From Nocardioides sp. (GTDB lineage: Bacteria; Actinomycetota; Actinomycetes; Propionibacteriales; Nocardioidaceae): 23,329 nucleotides of DNA. The position numbers were made by a program, and so were the translations under genes. Under the pieces are notes generated by a model, which searched no databases, was not told where the DNA came from, and saw only the letters and a program-made list of their open reading frames with translations. The DNA lies in assembly GCA_031177735.1 (NCBI GenBank), contig JAPSKJ010000012.1:1-23329 (forward strand), given 5' to 3'. Below, one piece after another: positions 6,926-15,760 of this stretch. Each line of letters starts with the position of its first letter. Positions within the stretch are counted from its first letter, which is position 1.

Positions 6926-8218
6926 GCAGCGCGGCGGGCGCTCGCGCTCGCGGTGAGCGGGGGCCTGCTGGCCACGGGCTGCACCGACGGCGCGCCGCGC
7001 CAGGCGGCGCCACCCACCCCGCGCGCCGGGCCGGTGCACGTCGATCCCGAGACGCCCGCCCCGGTCGAGACGGTGGTGGCGACCCACGCCACCGTGCCTC
7101 CGCTCTCGCTCAGGCCCCGCACCGTCGCGCGGCTGGTCAGCGGCGAGCTGCCGGAGTGGCGCGGCCGGCGGGTGGTGGCCGGGCCGCCCCGCTCACCCGA
7201 CCAGATCGGGCTGATCAGGCTCGACCAGGTCGGTCCGACGGTCAACGTCGCCCGTGTCGGCGGCCGCGACCCGATCCGGGACGACCCGCGGGCGGTGCGC
7301 CTGACGATCGTCGGTGACCTGATGCTCACCCGCGGCGTGCCGGACCCCGTCGCGGCGCTCGCGCCGCTGCGCCAGCGGCTCGCCCGGGCCGACCTCACCG
7401 TGGGCAACCTGGAGAGCACGCTGTCCACCGACGGCCCGGCCCAGCAGGGCGGCGACTCCTTCGGCGCCTCGCCGGACCTGGTGCCGGTGCTCGCCGACGC
7501 CGGCTTCGACGCGGTCTCGCTGGCCAACAACCACACCGGCGACTACGGGTCGGCGGCGCTGCTGGCCACCGTCGAAGCCCTCGCCGCCAGCAGCGTGCGG
7601 CCGTTCGGGGCGGGCGCCGACCGGCGGATCGCGGGGCGGCCGGCGTACCTCTCCGCAGGTGGGGTGACCTTCGCGCTCATCGGGTTCAACGCGATCGGTG
7701 AGACGCCCCGCGCGACCCGGACGACTGCCGGTGCGCTGTCAGTGCGGATGCCACCGCGCACCGGTCCGCTCAACCGTCGCGACCTCGAGCACGTCGTGAA
7801 TCTGGTCCGCCGGGCGGACGCTCGCGCGGATGCGGTCGTGGTCCTGCCGCACTGGGGTGAGCAGTACACCCACCGCCCGGAGCCGGTGCAGCGCGAGGTC
7901 GCGCGGGCGCTCGTCCGGGCCGGTGCCGACCTCGTCGTCGGCGGCCATCCGCACTGGGTCCAGGGCGTCGATGAGGTCGACGGAGTCCCGGTGCTGCACT
8001 CGCTGGGCAACTTCGTCTTCGACATGGACTTCGCACCGCAGACCATGGAGGGCGTCGTGCTGGAGACGACCTGGTGGGAGGGCGAGCTGAAGGGGCTGCG
8101 GTTGCAGCCCTACCGGATGGACCCTGGCACCTTCGCCCCCCGGCTCCTGCGCGGCACGTCGGCAGCCGGGCTGCTCGCCGACGTCTGGGCGCACTCGACC
8201 GGGCCGTTCACCGGCTGA
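6836..8218 (+). CDS. CapA-family metallophosphoesterase-like lipoprotein
   Basis: A 460-residue protein with the CapA/PgsA poly-gamma-glutamate-synthesis-type fold. Key motifs are VGDLMLTRG (near residue 160), VGNLEST, SLANNHTGDYG, LPHWGEQY and VGGHPHWVQG, followed by SLGNFVFD. These are the metal-binding segments of the calcineurin-like superfamily. A lipobox-type LLATGC places a lipidated Cys at residue 49, so it probably sits on the outer membrane face. The only in-frame start giving a usable signal peptide is the ATG at 6836, so the first 30 residues are encoded by the palindrome; a GTG at 6952 would leave only about 8 residues before the Cys. No capB or capC neighbours are present, so poly-glutamate synthesis is not indicated. 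The true start is uncertain. Confidence 0.85.
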   Translation: MFIKVCRRVVTSLAEFRAGSARSSAYLDGHAARRALALAVSGGLLATGCTDGAPRQAAPPTPRAGPVHVDPETPAPVETVVATHATVPPLSLRPRTVARLVSGELPEWRGRRVVAGPPRSPDQIGLIRLDQVGPTVNVARVGGRDPIRDDPRAVRLTIVGDLMLTRGVPDPVAALAPLRQRLARADLTVGNLESTLSTDGPAQQGGDSFGASPDLVPVLADAGFDAVSLANNHTGDYGSAALLATVEALAASSVRPFGAGADRRIAGRPAYLSAGGVTFALIGFNAIGETPRATRTTAGALSVRMPPRTGPLNRRDLEHVVNLVRRADARADAVVVLPHWGEQYTHRPEPVQREVARALVRAGADLVVGGHPHWVQGVDEVDGVPVLHSLGNFVFDMDFAPQTMEGVVLETTWWEGELKGLRLQPYRMDPGTFAPRLLRGTSAAGLLADVWAHSTGPFTG

Positions 8219-8231
8219 CCCGGTGAGCGGC

Positions 8232-9227
8232 TCACTGCAGCCAGGCCACCGTGATCCGGGCCGCGCGAGCCAGCTGCTGCGGATCCACCACGGACGGCAC
8301 GTCAGCGGGGGAGTGGTAGCCGGCGTACGAGGCTCCGCCGAGCCGCACCCCCGGCAGGCCCACGCGGGCGAACGACCAGTGGTCGCTGGAGCGGTTGGGC
8401 ACCACCGAGCACGTGGTGGTCGGCACGCCGGCGCGGTCGGCGGCCCGCAGCAGCGAGCGCAGTGCCGGGTCGGCACCCGGCGTGGCTCCGCAGGCCGGCA
8501 CAGCGGCGCCGACACCGACCCGGTCCAGCGACACCATCCCGCGCAGCGACTCGCGCTCCGCGGGCGACAAGCCGGCGACGTACTCGCGGGAGCCGTAGTG
8601 GTGGTCGTCGTCGGACGGGCCGCGGGGCTCCTCGGCGCCGAAGACCAGCAGCACCACCGGCAGCCGGGTGGTGCGGCCGGCGATCGCCTCGGCGACGGCC
8701 AGCAGGGCGCCCACGCCTGAGGCGTTGTCCTCGGCCCCTGGCGCCTGCGGGACGGTGTCGAGATGGGCCCCGACGGCCAGCCACGGCCGGCCGGGCGCCA
8801 CGTCACCGCGGGTGGCGACGAGGTTGACCGAGCGACCGGCCTCCACCGGCACGCCCCACGACACCCCGCCCGGCACGCGGAACGCCTGCCGCTCCACCTG
8901 CCAGCCCAGCTCCCCGAGTCGTGACTCGGTCCACCCGACCGCGCGCAGGTACGCCGCCGAGGTGCCGTGCCGCGGCCCGATCCGGCCCGCGAGGTGTCTG
9001 ACGGCCGCCATGGCGGTCGACGCCCGCACATCGGCCGGATCGCCCGGCTCCGGATCGGCCGGCGTGGGCACCGGTGCGGGTGGTGTGGTCGGCGGATCGG
9101 CGGGTGAAGCACCGGAGCCCGGGGCGACCGACGAGGTCGTCCCGGGCTCCGGTGTGCTGCTCTCGCATGCCGTCGTCACCACCGCCAGGTGCAACGCGAT
9201 GAGCGCTGCGGCGACGGTGCGGGCCAT
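8232..9227 (-). CDS. M28 family zinc aminopeptidase, lipoprotein
   Basis: A 331-residue protein with a signal sequence and lipobox VTTAC (Cys21), then a Pro/Thr/Gly linker to about residue 65. The M28 catalytic set is visible: HLDTVP (His155, Asp157), EDNASG (Asp167 bridging), GAEEP (Glu199/200), SLDRVG (Asp235) and YHSPAD (His305). It probably hydrolyses N-terminal residues of peptides outside the cell. It starts 15 bases after the aldo-keto reductase stop on the same strand, so the two are likely co-transcribed, although no clear ribosome site is seen. Its stop is 13 bases from that of the convergent CapA-like gene. Family is firm; substrate is unknown. Confidence 0.9.
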   Translation of the reverse strand: MARTVAAALIALHLAVVTTACESSTPEPGTTSSVAPGSGASPADPPTTPPAPVPTPADPEPGDPADVRASTAMAAVRHLAGRIGPRHGTSAAYLRAVGWTESRLGELGWQVERQAFRVPGGVSWGVPVEAGRSVNLVATRGDVAPGRPWLAVGAHLDTVPQAPGAEDNASGVGALLAVAEAIAGRTTRLPVVLLVFGAEEPRGPSDDDHHYGSREYVAGLSPAERESLRGMVSLDRVGVGAAVPACGATPGADPALRSLLRAADRAGVPTTTCSVVPNRSSDHWSFARVGLPGVRLGGASYAGYHSPADVPSVVDPQQLARAARITVAWLQ

Positions 9228-9242
9228 GTGCCGAGTGTGACG

Positions 9243-10088
9243 TCAGCGCGGCACGTAGTCGAACGTGTCGGGGTTCGGGCCGGTGCGGCCGTCCTCGCCA
9301 CGGTCGAGGGCGCTGATCGCGCTGACCTCCTCGGCGCTGAGGGTGAAGTCGAACAGCGCGAAGTTCTCACGCATCCGCTCCGCCGACATGGTCTTGGGGA
9401 AGACGATGTCGCCGCGCTCGATGTGCCAGCGCAGCACCACCTGGGCGATGGTCTTGCCGTGCTCACCGGCGATCTTCTCCAGCACCGGGTCGTCGAGCAC
9501 CGCGCCCTGAGCGATCGGCGACCACGCCTCGACGAGCGCGCCGTGCTCCAGCGTCGCGGCGCGAGCGGCCTCGTTGGTCAGGTAGGGGTGCACCTCGATC
9601 TGGTTGACCGCGGGCACGACGCCGGTGGCGTCGACGATCCGCTGGAGGTGGTCGGGCTGGAAGTTCGACACGCCGATCGACGTGGTCAGGCCGCGCTCGC
9701 GCAGCTCGACCAGGGTCTCCCAGGTCGAGACGAAGTCACCGTCGTAGAGGGTGGGCAGCGGCCAGTGGATGAGGAAGAGGTCCACCTTGTCGAGGCCGAG
9801 CGCCTCCAGTGAGCGCTCCAGCGAGGTGCGCGCGTCGTCGGGGCGGTGGTAGCCGTTGTTGAGCTTGGTGGTGATGTAGAGGTCCTCGCGCGGGAGGCCG
9901 GCGGCCTTCACTGCGGCGCCGACACCCGCCTCGTTCTGGTACATCTGCGCGGTGTCGATGTGGCGGTAGCCGACCTCGAGCGCCGCGGTGACAGTGGCCT
10001 CGGTCTGGTCCGGCGGCACCTGGTACACGCCGAAGCCGAGCTGGGGGATCGTGGTCTGGTCGTTGAGCGGCAGGTTAGGAACAGTCAC
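9243..10088 (-). CDS. Aldo/keto reductase
   Basis: A 281-residue NADPH-dependent reductase of the AKR superfamily, closest in style to 2,5-diketogluconate reductase-like AKR5 proteins. The catalytic tetrad can be read: Asp and Tyr in HIDTAQMYQNE, Lys in ITTKLNNG and His in LFLIHWPLP. IGVSNF and the NADP-site segment FPKTMSAERM complete the family pattern. I choose the GTG at 10088 (MTVPNLPLNDQ) because it fits the family N-terminus; the frame is open further upstream but that part is not AKR-like. No strong ribosome site is seen. It lies 118 bases beyond the GntR stop. Any link to the sugar operon across the divergent region is speculative. Confidence 0.9.
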   Translation of the reverse strand: MTVPNLPLNDQTTIPQLGFGVYQVPPDQTEATVTAALEVGYRHIDTAQMYQNEAGVGAAVKAAGLPREDLYITTKLNNGYHRPDDARTSLERSLEALGLDKVDLFLIHWPLPTLYDGDFVSTWETLVELRERGLTTSIGVSNFQPDHLQRIVDATGVVPAVNQIEVHPYLTNEAARAATLEHGALVEAWSPIAQGAVLDDPVLEKIAGEHGKTIAQVVLRWHIERGDIVFPKTMSAERMRENFALFDFTLSAEEVSAISALDRGEDGRTGPNPDTFDYVPR

Positions 10089-10206
10089 GTTGAGTCTGAG
10101 CGCTGGCGGACCGCTCGGATATTCCGTGGGCCGTGTGCTCCGCGTAGGTCGACGCTCGACCGCAGGGAGCGATTCGACGCCTGTCGTCGCTGCGGAGTCG
10201 CCGGGC

Positions 10207-10962
10207 TTACCGGATGCCCACGTAGAAGCGCGTCTTGTCGCTGCGGTGCAGGGCGCAGTAGTACTCGAACGGGATCTTGTCGGCGCCCCAGGCCACTGAC
10301 TCGATGCGCAGGACCGGCACGCCGGGCTCGAGGTCCAGCAGCTCAGCGTCCGGTCGGTCGGGGATGACGGCCTGGATCCACCGGTCGGCGCCGGTGGGTG
10401 TGACTCCGTAGTGGCGGCGCAGGTGCTCGTAGAGCGATCGGTTCTCGAGGTTGGCACGGACGACTCCGGGGAACATCGCGCGTGGAAGCGTCGTGTCGAC
10501 CAGCAGCCATGCGGTGGACCCGACGAGGCGCTGGCGCCGAAGCCTCACGACGTCGGCTCCCTCGGGGATCTGCAGGGCCTGCGCCTCGCGGGTGTCCGCT
10601 TGCGCGAGCTCTTGGCGCAGGATGCGCGTCGTCGAGCTGCGGCCGGCCGCAGCGAGGTCGGCCGATGAGCCTTCCATCGAGCTGATGAACCGAAGGTCCG
10701 CTGCGGGCGGCGAGACGAAGGACCCCTTGGCGCGGATCTTGTAGATCGCGTTGCGTCGGACGAGCTCGGCCAGCGCGTCGCGGACCACGGTCCGCGAGAC
10801 ACCGAACATGTCGATCAGCTCGGCCTCGGACGGGAGCGCCTGGTCGGGTGCGAGCCGACCCTCGTCGATGGCGCGCTGCAGCACCGAGGCGAGCTGGAGC
10901 CAGAGCGGGTCCTTCGACGTCCGGTCCAGCTGGCCGTCGCGAAGCAGGCTCTCTCTCACCAT
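10207..10962 (-). CDS. GntR family transcriptional regulator, HutC/UTRA subfamily
   Basis: A 251-residue regulator. The N-terminal winged helix-turn-helix (about residues 15-80) reads PLWLQLASVLQRAIDEGRL, ALPSEAELIDMFGVSR and VVRDALAELVRR. The C-terminal UTRA ligand-binding domain (about 95-245) includes RLRRQRLVGSTAWLLVDTTLP, YEHLRRHYGV, LRIESVAW and FEYYCALHRSDKTRFYVGI. HutC-type proteins usually bind sugars, sugar phosphates or amino-acid intermediates and repress adjacent catabolic genes. The ATG at 10962 has an AGAGGAAG ribosome site upstream. It is divergent from the transporter operon and most likely controls it, and itself, through the CATGAC repeats between them. Confidence 0.92.
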   Translation of the reverse strand: MVRESLLRDGQLDRTSKDPLWLQLASVLQRAIDEGRLAPDQALPSEAELIDMFGVSRTVVRDALAELVRRNAIYKIRAKGSFVSPPAADLRFISSMEGSSADLAAAGRSSTTRILRQELAQADTREAQALQIPEGADVVRLRRQRLVGSTAWLLVDTTLPRAMFPGVVRANLENRSLYEHLRRHYGVTPTGADRWIQAVIPDRPDAELLDLEPGVPVLRIESVAWGADKIPFEYYCALHRSDKTRFYVGIR

Positions 10963-11012
10963 TGCTTCCTCTGTCCGTCGGGGGCGGCTTGCATCCGGGC
11001 TCGCACCATTCT

Positions 11013-11051
11013 GTCATGACCTACTTGTCATGACGAGTTAAGCATGACAAG
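11013..11051. promoter_or_regulatory. Probable GntR operator: three CATGAC repeats at 14-bp spacing
   Basis: CATGAC cores begin at 11015, 11029 and 11043, exactly 14 bp apart. The first two are full GTCATGAC palindromes (11013-11020 and 11027-11034). The second and third also form an inverted repeat, CTTGTCATG (11024-11032) and CATGACAAG (11043-11051). The block lies in the 132-bp divergent region between the GntR gene and the binding-protein gene, the normal place for a HutC-type operator. I could not assign promoter hexamers with confidence. The repeats are direct; binding by the GntR protein is inferred. Confidence 0.6.
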
Positions 11052-11094
11052 GTGACGGCCATCACTTCGGCGTCAACACATTCAGGAGGCGGAC

Positions 11095-12174
11095 ATGTCA
11101 GGCATGAAGCGACGGTGCGGGCTCGCCGCGGCATCCGCGGTGGCCCTGCTCGCGATGGCCGCGTGCGGCGGCTCAGCCGGCGGCACATCGAACAGCTCGG
11201 ACGCGGACGGGGACGGCATCTCCATCGCGCTCAGCAACGGGTTCGTGAACGGGTGGCGGCTCACCCTGATCGAGAAGTTCGAGGCGGAGGCCGAGAAGCT
11301 CAAGGCGGAGGGCGTGGTCTCGGACTACACCACCGTGAACGCTCCGGGTGAGAACAGCGCCACCGAGCAGGCCACCCAGATCCGCAGCCTCATGTTGGAG
11401 GACCCCGACGTCCTGATGGTGATCCCGGCATCGTCCACCGCGCTCGTGCCGGCTGTGGAGGAGGCGTGCAACGCCGGTATCACCGTGATCGTCCTGGACG
11501 CCGACATGGACGCCCCCTGCGCGACCGTGGTCCGCAACGACTACGCCAAGTGGGGCGAGGAGTCCATCAAGCCGGCCCTCGAGGCCATCGGCGGCAAGGG
11601 CAACATCGTGATCAACCGCGGGGTCATCGGCTCCCAGCCGGAGGAGGAGTTCCACGCCCGGCAGCTCGAGATCCTCAAGGACTATCCCGAGGTCGAGGTT
11701 GCCGCGGAGGTCAAGGGATTCTGCGACAGCGGAACGGCGCAGAAGGAGCTGGTCGGGGTCCTGGGCTCGTTGCCCGAGATCGGCGCTGTTCCGGGTTGCA
11801 TCGGCGGGATGGGTGTTGTCCAGGCATTCCAGTCGGCCGGCCGCGAGGCGCCGGTGGTCGTCTTCGACACCGACGGCAAGTCGCTCCGCTTCTGGCAGGA
11901 CTCCGGCATCAACAACGGCTCCTTCGCCACCCTGACCGACCCCGGCCAGGCGGTCGCCGCGATCTATGTGGCGCTCGCGCTCGTCGACGGGGAGGAGCTG
12001 CCGGACGAGGTCGTCCTGCCCCTGCTCCAGATCGACCAGTCCCAGCTCGGCTACTGGCTCTCGGAGCTCGGCCCCGATGACTACGCCGCCTACCCCTGGG
12101 ACCGCGAGACCGTGCGAGCCGCGCTCGACGCGGTGAAGGCCGGCGAGCCCGCGGTCGCCCCTCAGGTCGGCTGA
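11095..12174 (+). CDS. ABC transporter substrate-binding lipoprotein, sugar type
   Basis: A 359-residue periplasmic-binding-protein-like lipoprotein (Peripla_BP_4 class, RbsB-like). A positively charged start (MSGMKRRC) leads to a hydrophobic core and the lipobox MAAC at Cys24, so it is tethered to the membrane outside the cell. Typical elements follow: ISIALSNGFVNGWR, PDVLMVIPASSTALVPAVEEA, GITVIVLDADMD and VVFDTDG. The start at ATG 11095 has AGGAGG 5 bases upstream. It is the first gene of the operon and fixes what is imported, probably a sugar or polyol. It does not resemble the AI-2 binder LsrB beyond the shared fold, even though an LsrF-like enzyme lies in the same operon. Confidence 0.92.
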   Translation: MSGMKRRCGLAAASAVALLAMAACGGSAGGTSNSSDADGDGISIALSNGFVNGWRLTLIEKFEAEAEKLKAEGVVSDYTTVNAPGENSATEQATQIRSLMLEDPDVLMVIPASSTALVPAVEEACNAGITVIVLDADMDAPCATVVRNDYAKWGEESIKPALEAIGGKGNIVINRGVIGSQPEEEFHARQLEILKDYPEVEVAAEVKGFCDSGTAQKELVGVLGSLPEIGAVPGCIGGMGVVQAFQSAGREAPVVVFDTDGKSLRFWQDSGINNGSFATLTDPGQAVAAIYVALALVDGEELPDEVVLPLLQIDQSQLGYWLSELGPDDYAAYPWDRETVRAALDAVKAGEPAVAPQVG

Positions 12175-12201
12175 GCCGCCCACATGTTCCGGAAGGTGTC
12201 C

Positions 12202-13710
12202 ATGTCCTCGACTGTGCAGCTCGCCGCGCCGCCGACGAGCGCTCGTACCGTCCCGCTGGTCTCCGTGCGCGATGTCCACCGCAGCTACGGGAACACCCGC
12301 GCCCTCGCCGGCGTGACCATCACGGTCCACGTCGGTGAGGTGCTGGGTGTCGTCGGGCACAACGGCGCGGGCAAGAGCACCCTCATGCGGATCATCTCGG
12401 GCACCGAGGAACCCGATCGGGGCGCGGTGCAGGTCGACGGCCTGCCGGCGGGTAGCCCCTGGACCGCCGCCGCCGCGGAGGCGCGTGGGGTACGGATGGT
12501 CCACCAGGAGCTGGCCCTGCTCCCCGACCTCACCGTGGCCGAGAACGCCCACCTCTCTGATCGCCGGCGGCCGGGACGCCAGTGGCGGGCCAGCGCCGAG
12601 CGGCGCATCCTCGATGCGCTGGACGACGTCTTCCCCGGCCACGGCATCGACGTCGTCCGACGCACCGGTGACCTCCCGATGGCGCAGCGTCAGATGGTGG
12701 AGATCGCGCGCGCCGTGTGCACCGATGGACTGCGCCTGCTCATCCTCGACGAGCCGACCGAGTCCCTGGGCGCCGACGCCGCCGCGCAGCTGTACGAGTT
12801 TTTGCGGCGGCGGAGCGCACAGGGGATGAGCGCGCTGCTGATCTCGCACCGCATGAACGAGGTGCTGGCCCACAGCGACCGGATCGCCGTCCTGCGGGAC
12901 GGGGCGGTGGTCGGCGTACACGAGGCCGCAGACACCAGCGAGGAGCGGCTCCTGTCGGCCATGGGCGGAGAAGTGGCGAGAACACGGGCGACCCGGGACG
13001 CGACCCCCACGAGCCTCGCCGCGGCCGGTGCCGCGGCTGCGACGGTGGCACGGCTGAGCATCGCCGGGTCCGAGCTGGTCTGCCACGCCGGTGAGATCGT
13101 GGGCCTGGCCGGACTGGCCGGGCAGGGGCAGGACGAGGTCCTGCGGCGGATGTGGACGCCAGGTCTGCTCAGCCGCGGCAGCACCGTTCCGAGCCGGCGA
13201 GCCTACGTGCCCGGCGATCGGCAGGTCTCGGGGATCCTCCCGCTCTGGACGGTCGCCGAAAACCTGACGATCTCGGCCGGCAGGACGATCGCACGCGGCG
13301 GACTCGTCAGCCCCGCCCGCAAGCGGCGCCTGGCCGCTGACTGGGTGGACAGGCTTCGTATCCGCGGAGGCGCCGCGGCCTCGATCACGGCACTGAGCGG
13401 CGGAAACCAGCAGAAGGTGCTGGTCGCCCGTGCGTTCGCCGCGGACGCGACCCTCGTCCTGCTCGACGACCCCTTCCGAGGTGTCGACGTCCACACCAAG
13501 AACGAGCTGTACACGTTGATGCGGGAGGAGGCCGCCCGCGGGCGAGGCGTCGTCTGGTACTCCACGGAGAACAAGGAGATGGCGCACTGCGACCGGGTCT
13601 ACGTGTTCCGGGCAGGCCGCATCGTCTCCGAGCTGCGCGGACCGGAGATCACCGAGGAGCGGATCATCGCCGACTCCTTCGACGACGTCTCGGGCGAGGA
13701 GCGCCGATGA
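12202..13710 (+). CDS. Sugar ABC transporter ATP-binding protein (two ABC domains)
   Basis: A 502-residue tandem ATPase of the RbsA/XylG/LsrA class. Domain 1 has Walker A GHNGAGKST, Q-loop HQE, the family's variant signature LPMAQRQMVEIARA and Walker B LLILDEPTESL. Domain 2 has the degenerate nucleotide loop usual for this class (GLAGLAGQGQDEV), a canonical LSGGNQQKV signature and VLLDDPFRGVDV. It energises the two permeases from the cytoplasm. An ATG at 12184 is in frame, but the ATG at 12202 has GGAAGG just upstream and is preferred. The gene ends in an ATGA overlap with permease 1. Confidence 0.93.
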   Translation: MSSTVQLAAPPTSARTVPLVSVRDVHRSYGNTRALAGVTITVHVGEVLGVVGHNGAGKSTLMRIISGTEEPDRGAVQVDGLPAGSPWTAAAAEARGVRMVHQELALLPDLTVAENAHLSDRRRPGRQWRASAERRILDALDDVFPGHGIDVVRRTGDLPMAQRQMVEIARAVCTDGLRLLILDEPTESLGADAAAQLYEFLRRRSAQGMSALLISHRMNEVLAHSDRIAVLRDGAVVGVHEAADTSEERLLSAMGGEVARTRATRDATPTSLAAAGAAAATVARLSIAGSELVCHAGEIVGLAGLAGQGQDEVLRRMWTPGLLSRGSTVPSRRAYVPGDRQVSGILPLWTVAENLTISAGRTIARGGLVSPARKRRLAADWVDRLRIRGGAAASITALSGGNQQKVLVARAFAADATLVLLDDPFRGVDVHTKNELYTLMREEAARGRGVVWYSTENKEMAHCDRVYVFRAGRIVSELRGPEITEERIIADSFDDVSGEERR

Positions 13711-14681
13711 CCACGCTCACGACCACTCCGCGTCCGAGCGCACGCGCCCGGGTCAAGGCGAGCGCGGCTCACGGCAGCCCGGCACTGCTCGCTGTCGTGG
13801 CGACGGCCGTCATCTTCACCATCGCGGTCCGGCAGCAGCCGGGGATCCTCTCGACGTCGGGGTTGACCCTCGTGCTCATGTCGGCGGTCCCACTGGTGCT
13901 GGCCGCGCAGGCGCAGATGCTCATCATGGCGGTCGGCGACGTCGACCTCGGCGTCGGCTTCCTCATCGGCCTCGTCACGGTGATCGCCTCGACGCTGCTC
14001 ACCAGCGCGCCGCTGTGGGGTGCGCTCGCACTGATCGGTCTCGTCGCGGCGTACGCCGTGCTGGGCGCCGCCATCGAGGTGATCCGGATCCCCTCGATCA
14101 TCGTCACGTTGGGCATGTCGTTCGTCTGGCTCGGCCTCGGCCTCCAGCTGCTGCCGACCCCGGGCGGACAGGCTCCGGCGTGGCTCACCGAGGTGGGCCA
14201 GTGGCGTCCGGAGTGGGCTCCCGCACCCCTGCTCTTCATCGCGGCCATCACCATCGCGGCCTGGTGGGTGATCCAACGCAGCCGACTCGGCGCACGGGTC
14301 CGGGCGCTCGGCAGCAACCAGACGACCTTGCGCAAGCTGGGCTGGTCGACGCTGCGGGTCCGCGTCCAGACCTACACCATCGCGGCGGTCCTGCTGATCT
14401 GTGCGGGTCTGATGCTGGCCGCTCAGACGAGGTCGGGCGACATCAACTCGGCGAGCAACTTCACCTTGATGAGCATCGTGGCCGTCGTCATCGGCGGCGG
14501 CAGCTTCGCGGGTGGGACCGCTCATCCGGTCGGCGCGACCTTCGGCGCCATCAGCCTCGGGCTCATCGGGGTCCTGCTCAGCCTCGCCAGCGTGGCCTCG
14601 CACCTGCAGTCCGCGGCGCAAGGCCTCATCGTGCTGGCCCTCCTCGCCGGCCGCATCGTCATGGAGAAGGTGGTCAAATGA
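13707..14681 (+). CDS. Sugar ABC transporter permease 1
   Basis: A 324-residue hydrophobic protein of the BPD_transp_2 (RbsC/LsrC-like) family with about nine membrane segments. The coupling and channel motifs are visible: GDVDLGVGFLIGLVTVI (the usual G-x-DLSVG-type segment), RIPSIIVTLGMSF and VVIGGGSFAGGTAHPVGATFGA. Its ATG overlaps the ATPase stop as ATGA, and its own stop overlaps the second permease in the same way, indicating translational coupling. It forms half of the membrane channel. Confidence 0.92.
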   Translation: MTTLTTTPRPSARARVKASAAHGSPALLAVVATAVIFTIAVRQQPGILSTSGLTLVLMSAVPLVLAAQAQMLIMAVGDVDLGVGFLIGLVTVIASTLLTSAPLWGALALIGLVAAYAVLGAAIEVIRIPSIIVTLGMSFVWLGLGLQLLPTPGGQAPAWLTEVGQWRPEWAPAPLLFIAAITIAAWWVIQRSRLGARVRALGSNQTTLRKLGWSTLRVRVQTYTIAAVLLICAGLMLAAQTRSGDINSASNFTLMSIVAVVIGGGSFAGGTAHPVGATFGAISLGLIGVLLSLASVASHLQSAAQGLIVLALLAGRIVMEKVVK

Positions 14682-15760
14682 GCCTCACGGCATCCGGCGG
14701 ACGCCTCGCGTCCGGCCGCCCGGAGAGCGGAGATCCCGGCAGCGCCGGCCGCACCCGCCGACCCGGCCCCTGGCGTTGGCCGGCCTGGGGCTGGTCCCTG
14801 CTGGGAGTGGTCGCGGTGTGGCTGCTGCTGGTCACGTCGAGCTCCGGCTCCCCGTGGGGAGCGCTCAACCAAGCGGTGTCCCTGGCGCCGTTCCTGGTCT
14901 TGGTGTCGCTGGGACAGATGCTGGTCATCACCCTCGGCCCCGGCAACATCGACGTGTCGGTCGGCACCGTCATCTCGTTGGCGGCATACGTGTCCGTCGC
15001 CGTGGCGGCGGAGGCCGGGCCGATCGCCGGACTCGCCGCGGCCGTGCTGGCCGGGCTCGCGGCCGGAGTGTGCAGCGTGGGCGCGATCCTGCTCCTGCGC
15101 ATCCCACCGATCGTGGCCACGCTGGCCACCAGCCTGATCGTGGCCTCGGCAACGTTGGTGCTCGCCAACGGCAACACCGCTGGGGTGGACCCCGCACTGC
15201 GCACCTTCGTCAACGCCGAGGTCGTCGGCGTCCCGGTCCCGGCGGTCGTCGTTGCGGCGGTCACCGTCGCGATCGCCCTGACCCTGCGGCACACGACCTT
15301 CGGGCTCGGCATCATCGCCGTCGGCCAGTCCGCCCTCGCGGCGCAGAAGGCCGGCGTGGCGCGCACTCGGGTGGTGGCGGTGACGTTCCTGGTCTGCGGA
15401 GCGCTCGCAGGAGTGACCGGAGGGTTGCTCGCCGCCTACATCTCACCCAGCACGGGCCTCGGCACGCCCTACCTGCTCGATTCGATCGCGGTCGCCGTCG
15501 TCGGCGGCACCCTCGTGGCCGGCGGGCGCCCGGTGCCGGTCGGCGTGTGGACCGGGGCGATCTTCTTCGTCCTGCTCTCCACGCTCCTCAACCTGGCCGG
15601 CTGGAGCGTCGGCGCCCAGAACCTGGTGAAGGGGCTGCTCGTCGTGCTCGTCGTCACGGCTTCCAGCGCCGCAACCTCGGCCGCCGGGACGTCCCTGCGG
15701 CTCCCCATCCCCCGATTCGGTACACCCCAACAGAAGGAGACGACACCTACTCATGGCTGA
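14678..15760 (+). CDS. Sugar ABC transporter permease 2
   Basis: A 360-residue BPD_transp_2 permease starting at the ATG inside an ATGA overlap with permease 1. A Gly/Arg/Pro-rich cytoplasmic N-terminus of about 35 residues precedes the first membrane segment. Family motifs are LGPGNIDVSVGTVISLA, RIPPIVATLATSLIV and DSIAVAVVGGTLVAGGRPVPVG. It pairs with permease 1 as a heterodimer. The last residues overlap the start of the LsrF-like gene by 8 bases, so importer and catabolic enzymes are made from one message. Confidence 0.92.
   Translation: MSLTASGGRLASGRPESGDPGSAGRTRRPGPWRWPAWGWSLLGVVAVWLLLVTSSSGSPWGALNQAVSLAPFLVLVSLGQMLVITLGPGNIDVSVGTVISLAAYVSVAVAAEAGPIAGLAAAVLAGLAAGVCSVGAILLLRIPPIVATLATSLIVASATLVLANGNTAGVDPALRTFVNAEVVGVPVPAVVVAAVTVAIALTLRHTTFGLGIIAVGQSALAAQKAGVARTRVVAVTFLVCGALAGVTGGLLAAYISPSTGLGTPYLLDSIAVAVVGGTLVAGGRPVPVGVWTGAIFFVLLSTLLNLAGWSVGAQNLVKGLLVVLVVTASSAATSAAGTSLRLPIPRFGTPQQKETTPTHG

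Noticed and set aside
8223..8235. GTGAG-CGG-CTCAC between the convergent CapA-like and M28 genes
   Set aside because: Five-base stem only; placement suits a terminator but the evidence is thin.
10147..10161. Hairpin GGTCGA-CGC-TCGACC between the GntR and aldo-keto reductase genes
   Set aside because: Short stem without a T-run; could be a weak terminator for the GntR gene but cannot be supported.
12202..13710. Degenerate Walker A in the second ABC domain as a sign of gene decay
   Set aside because: Sugar importers of the RbsA/LsrA class normally have a degenerate loop there; the other motifs are intact.
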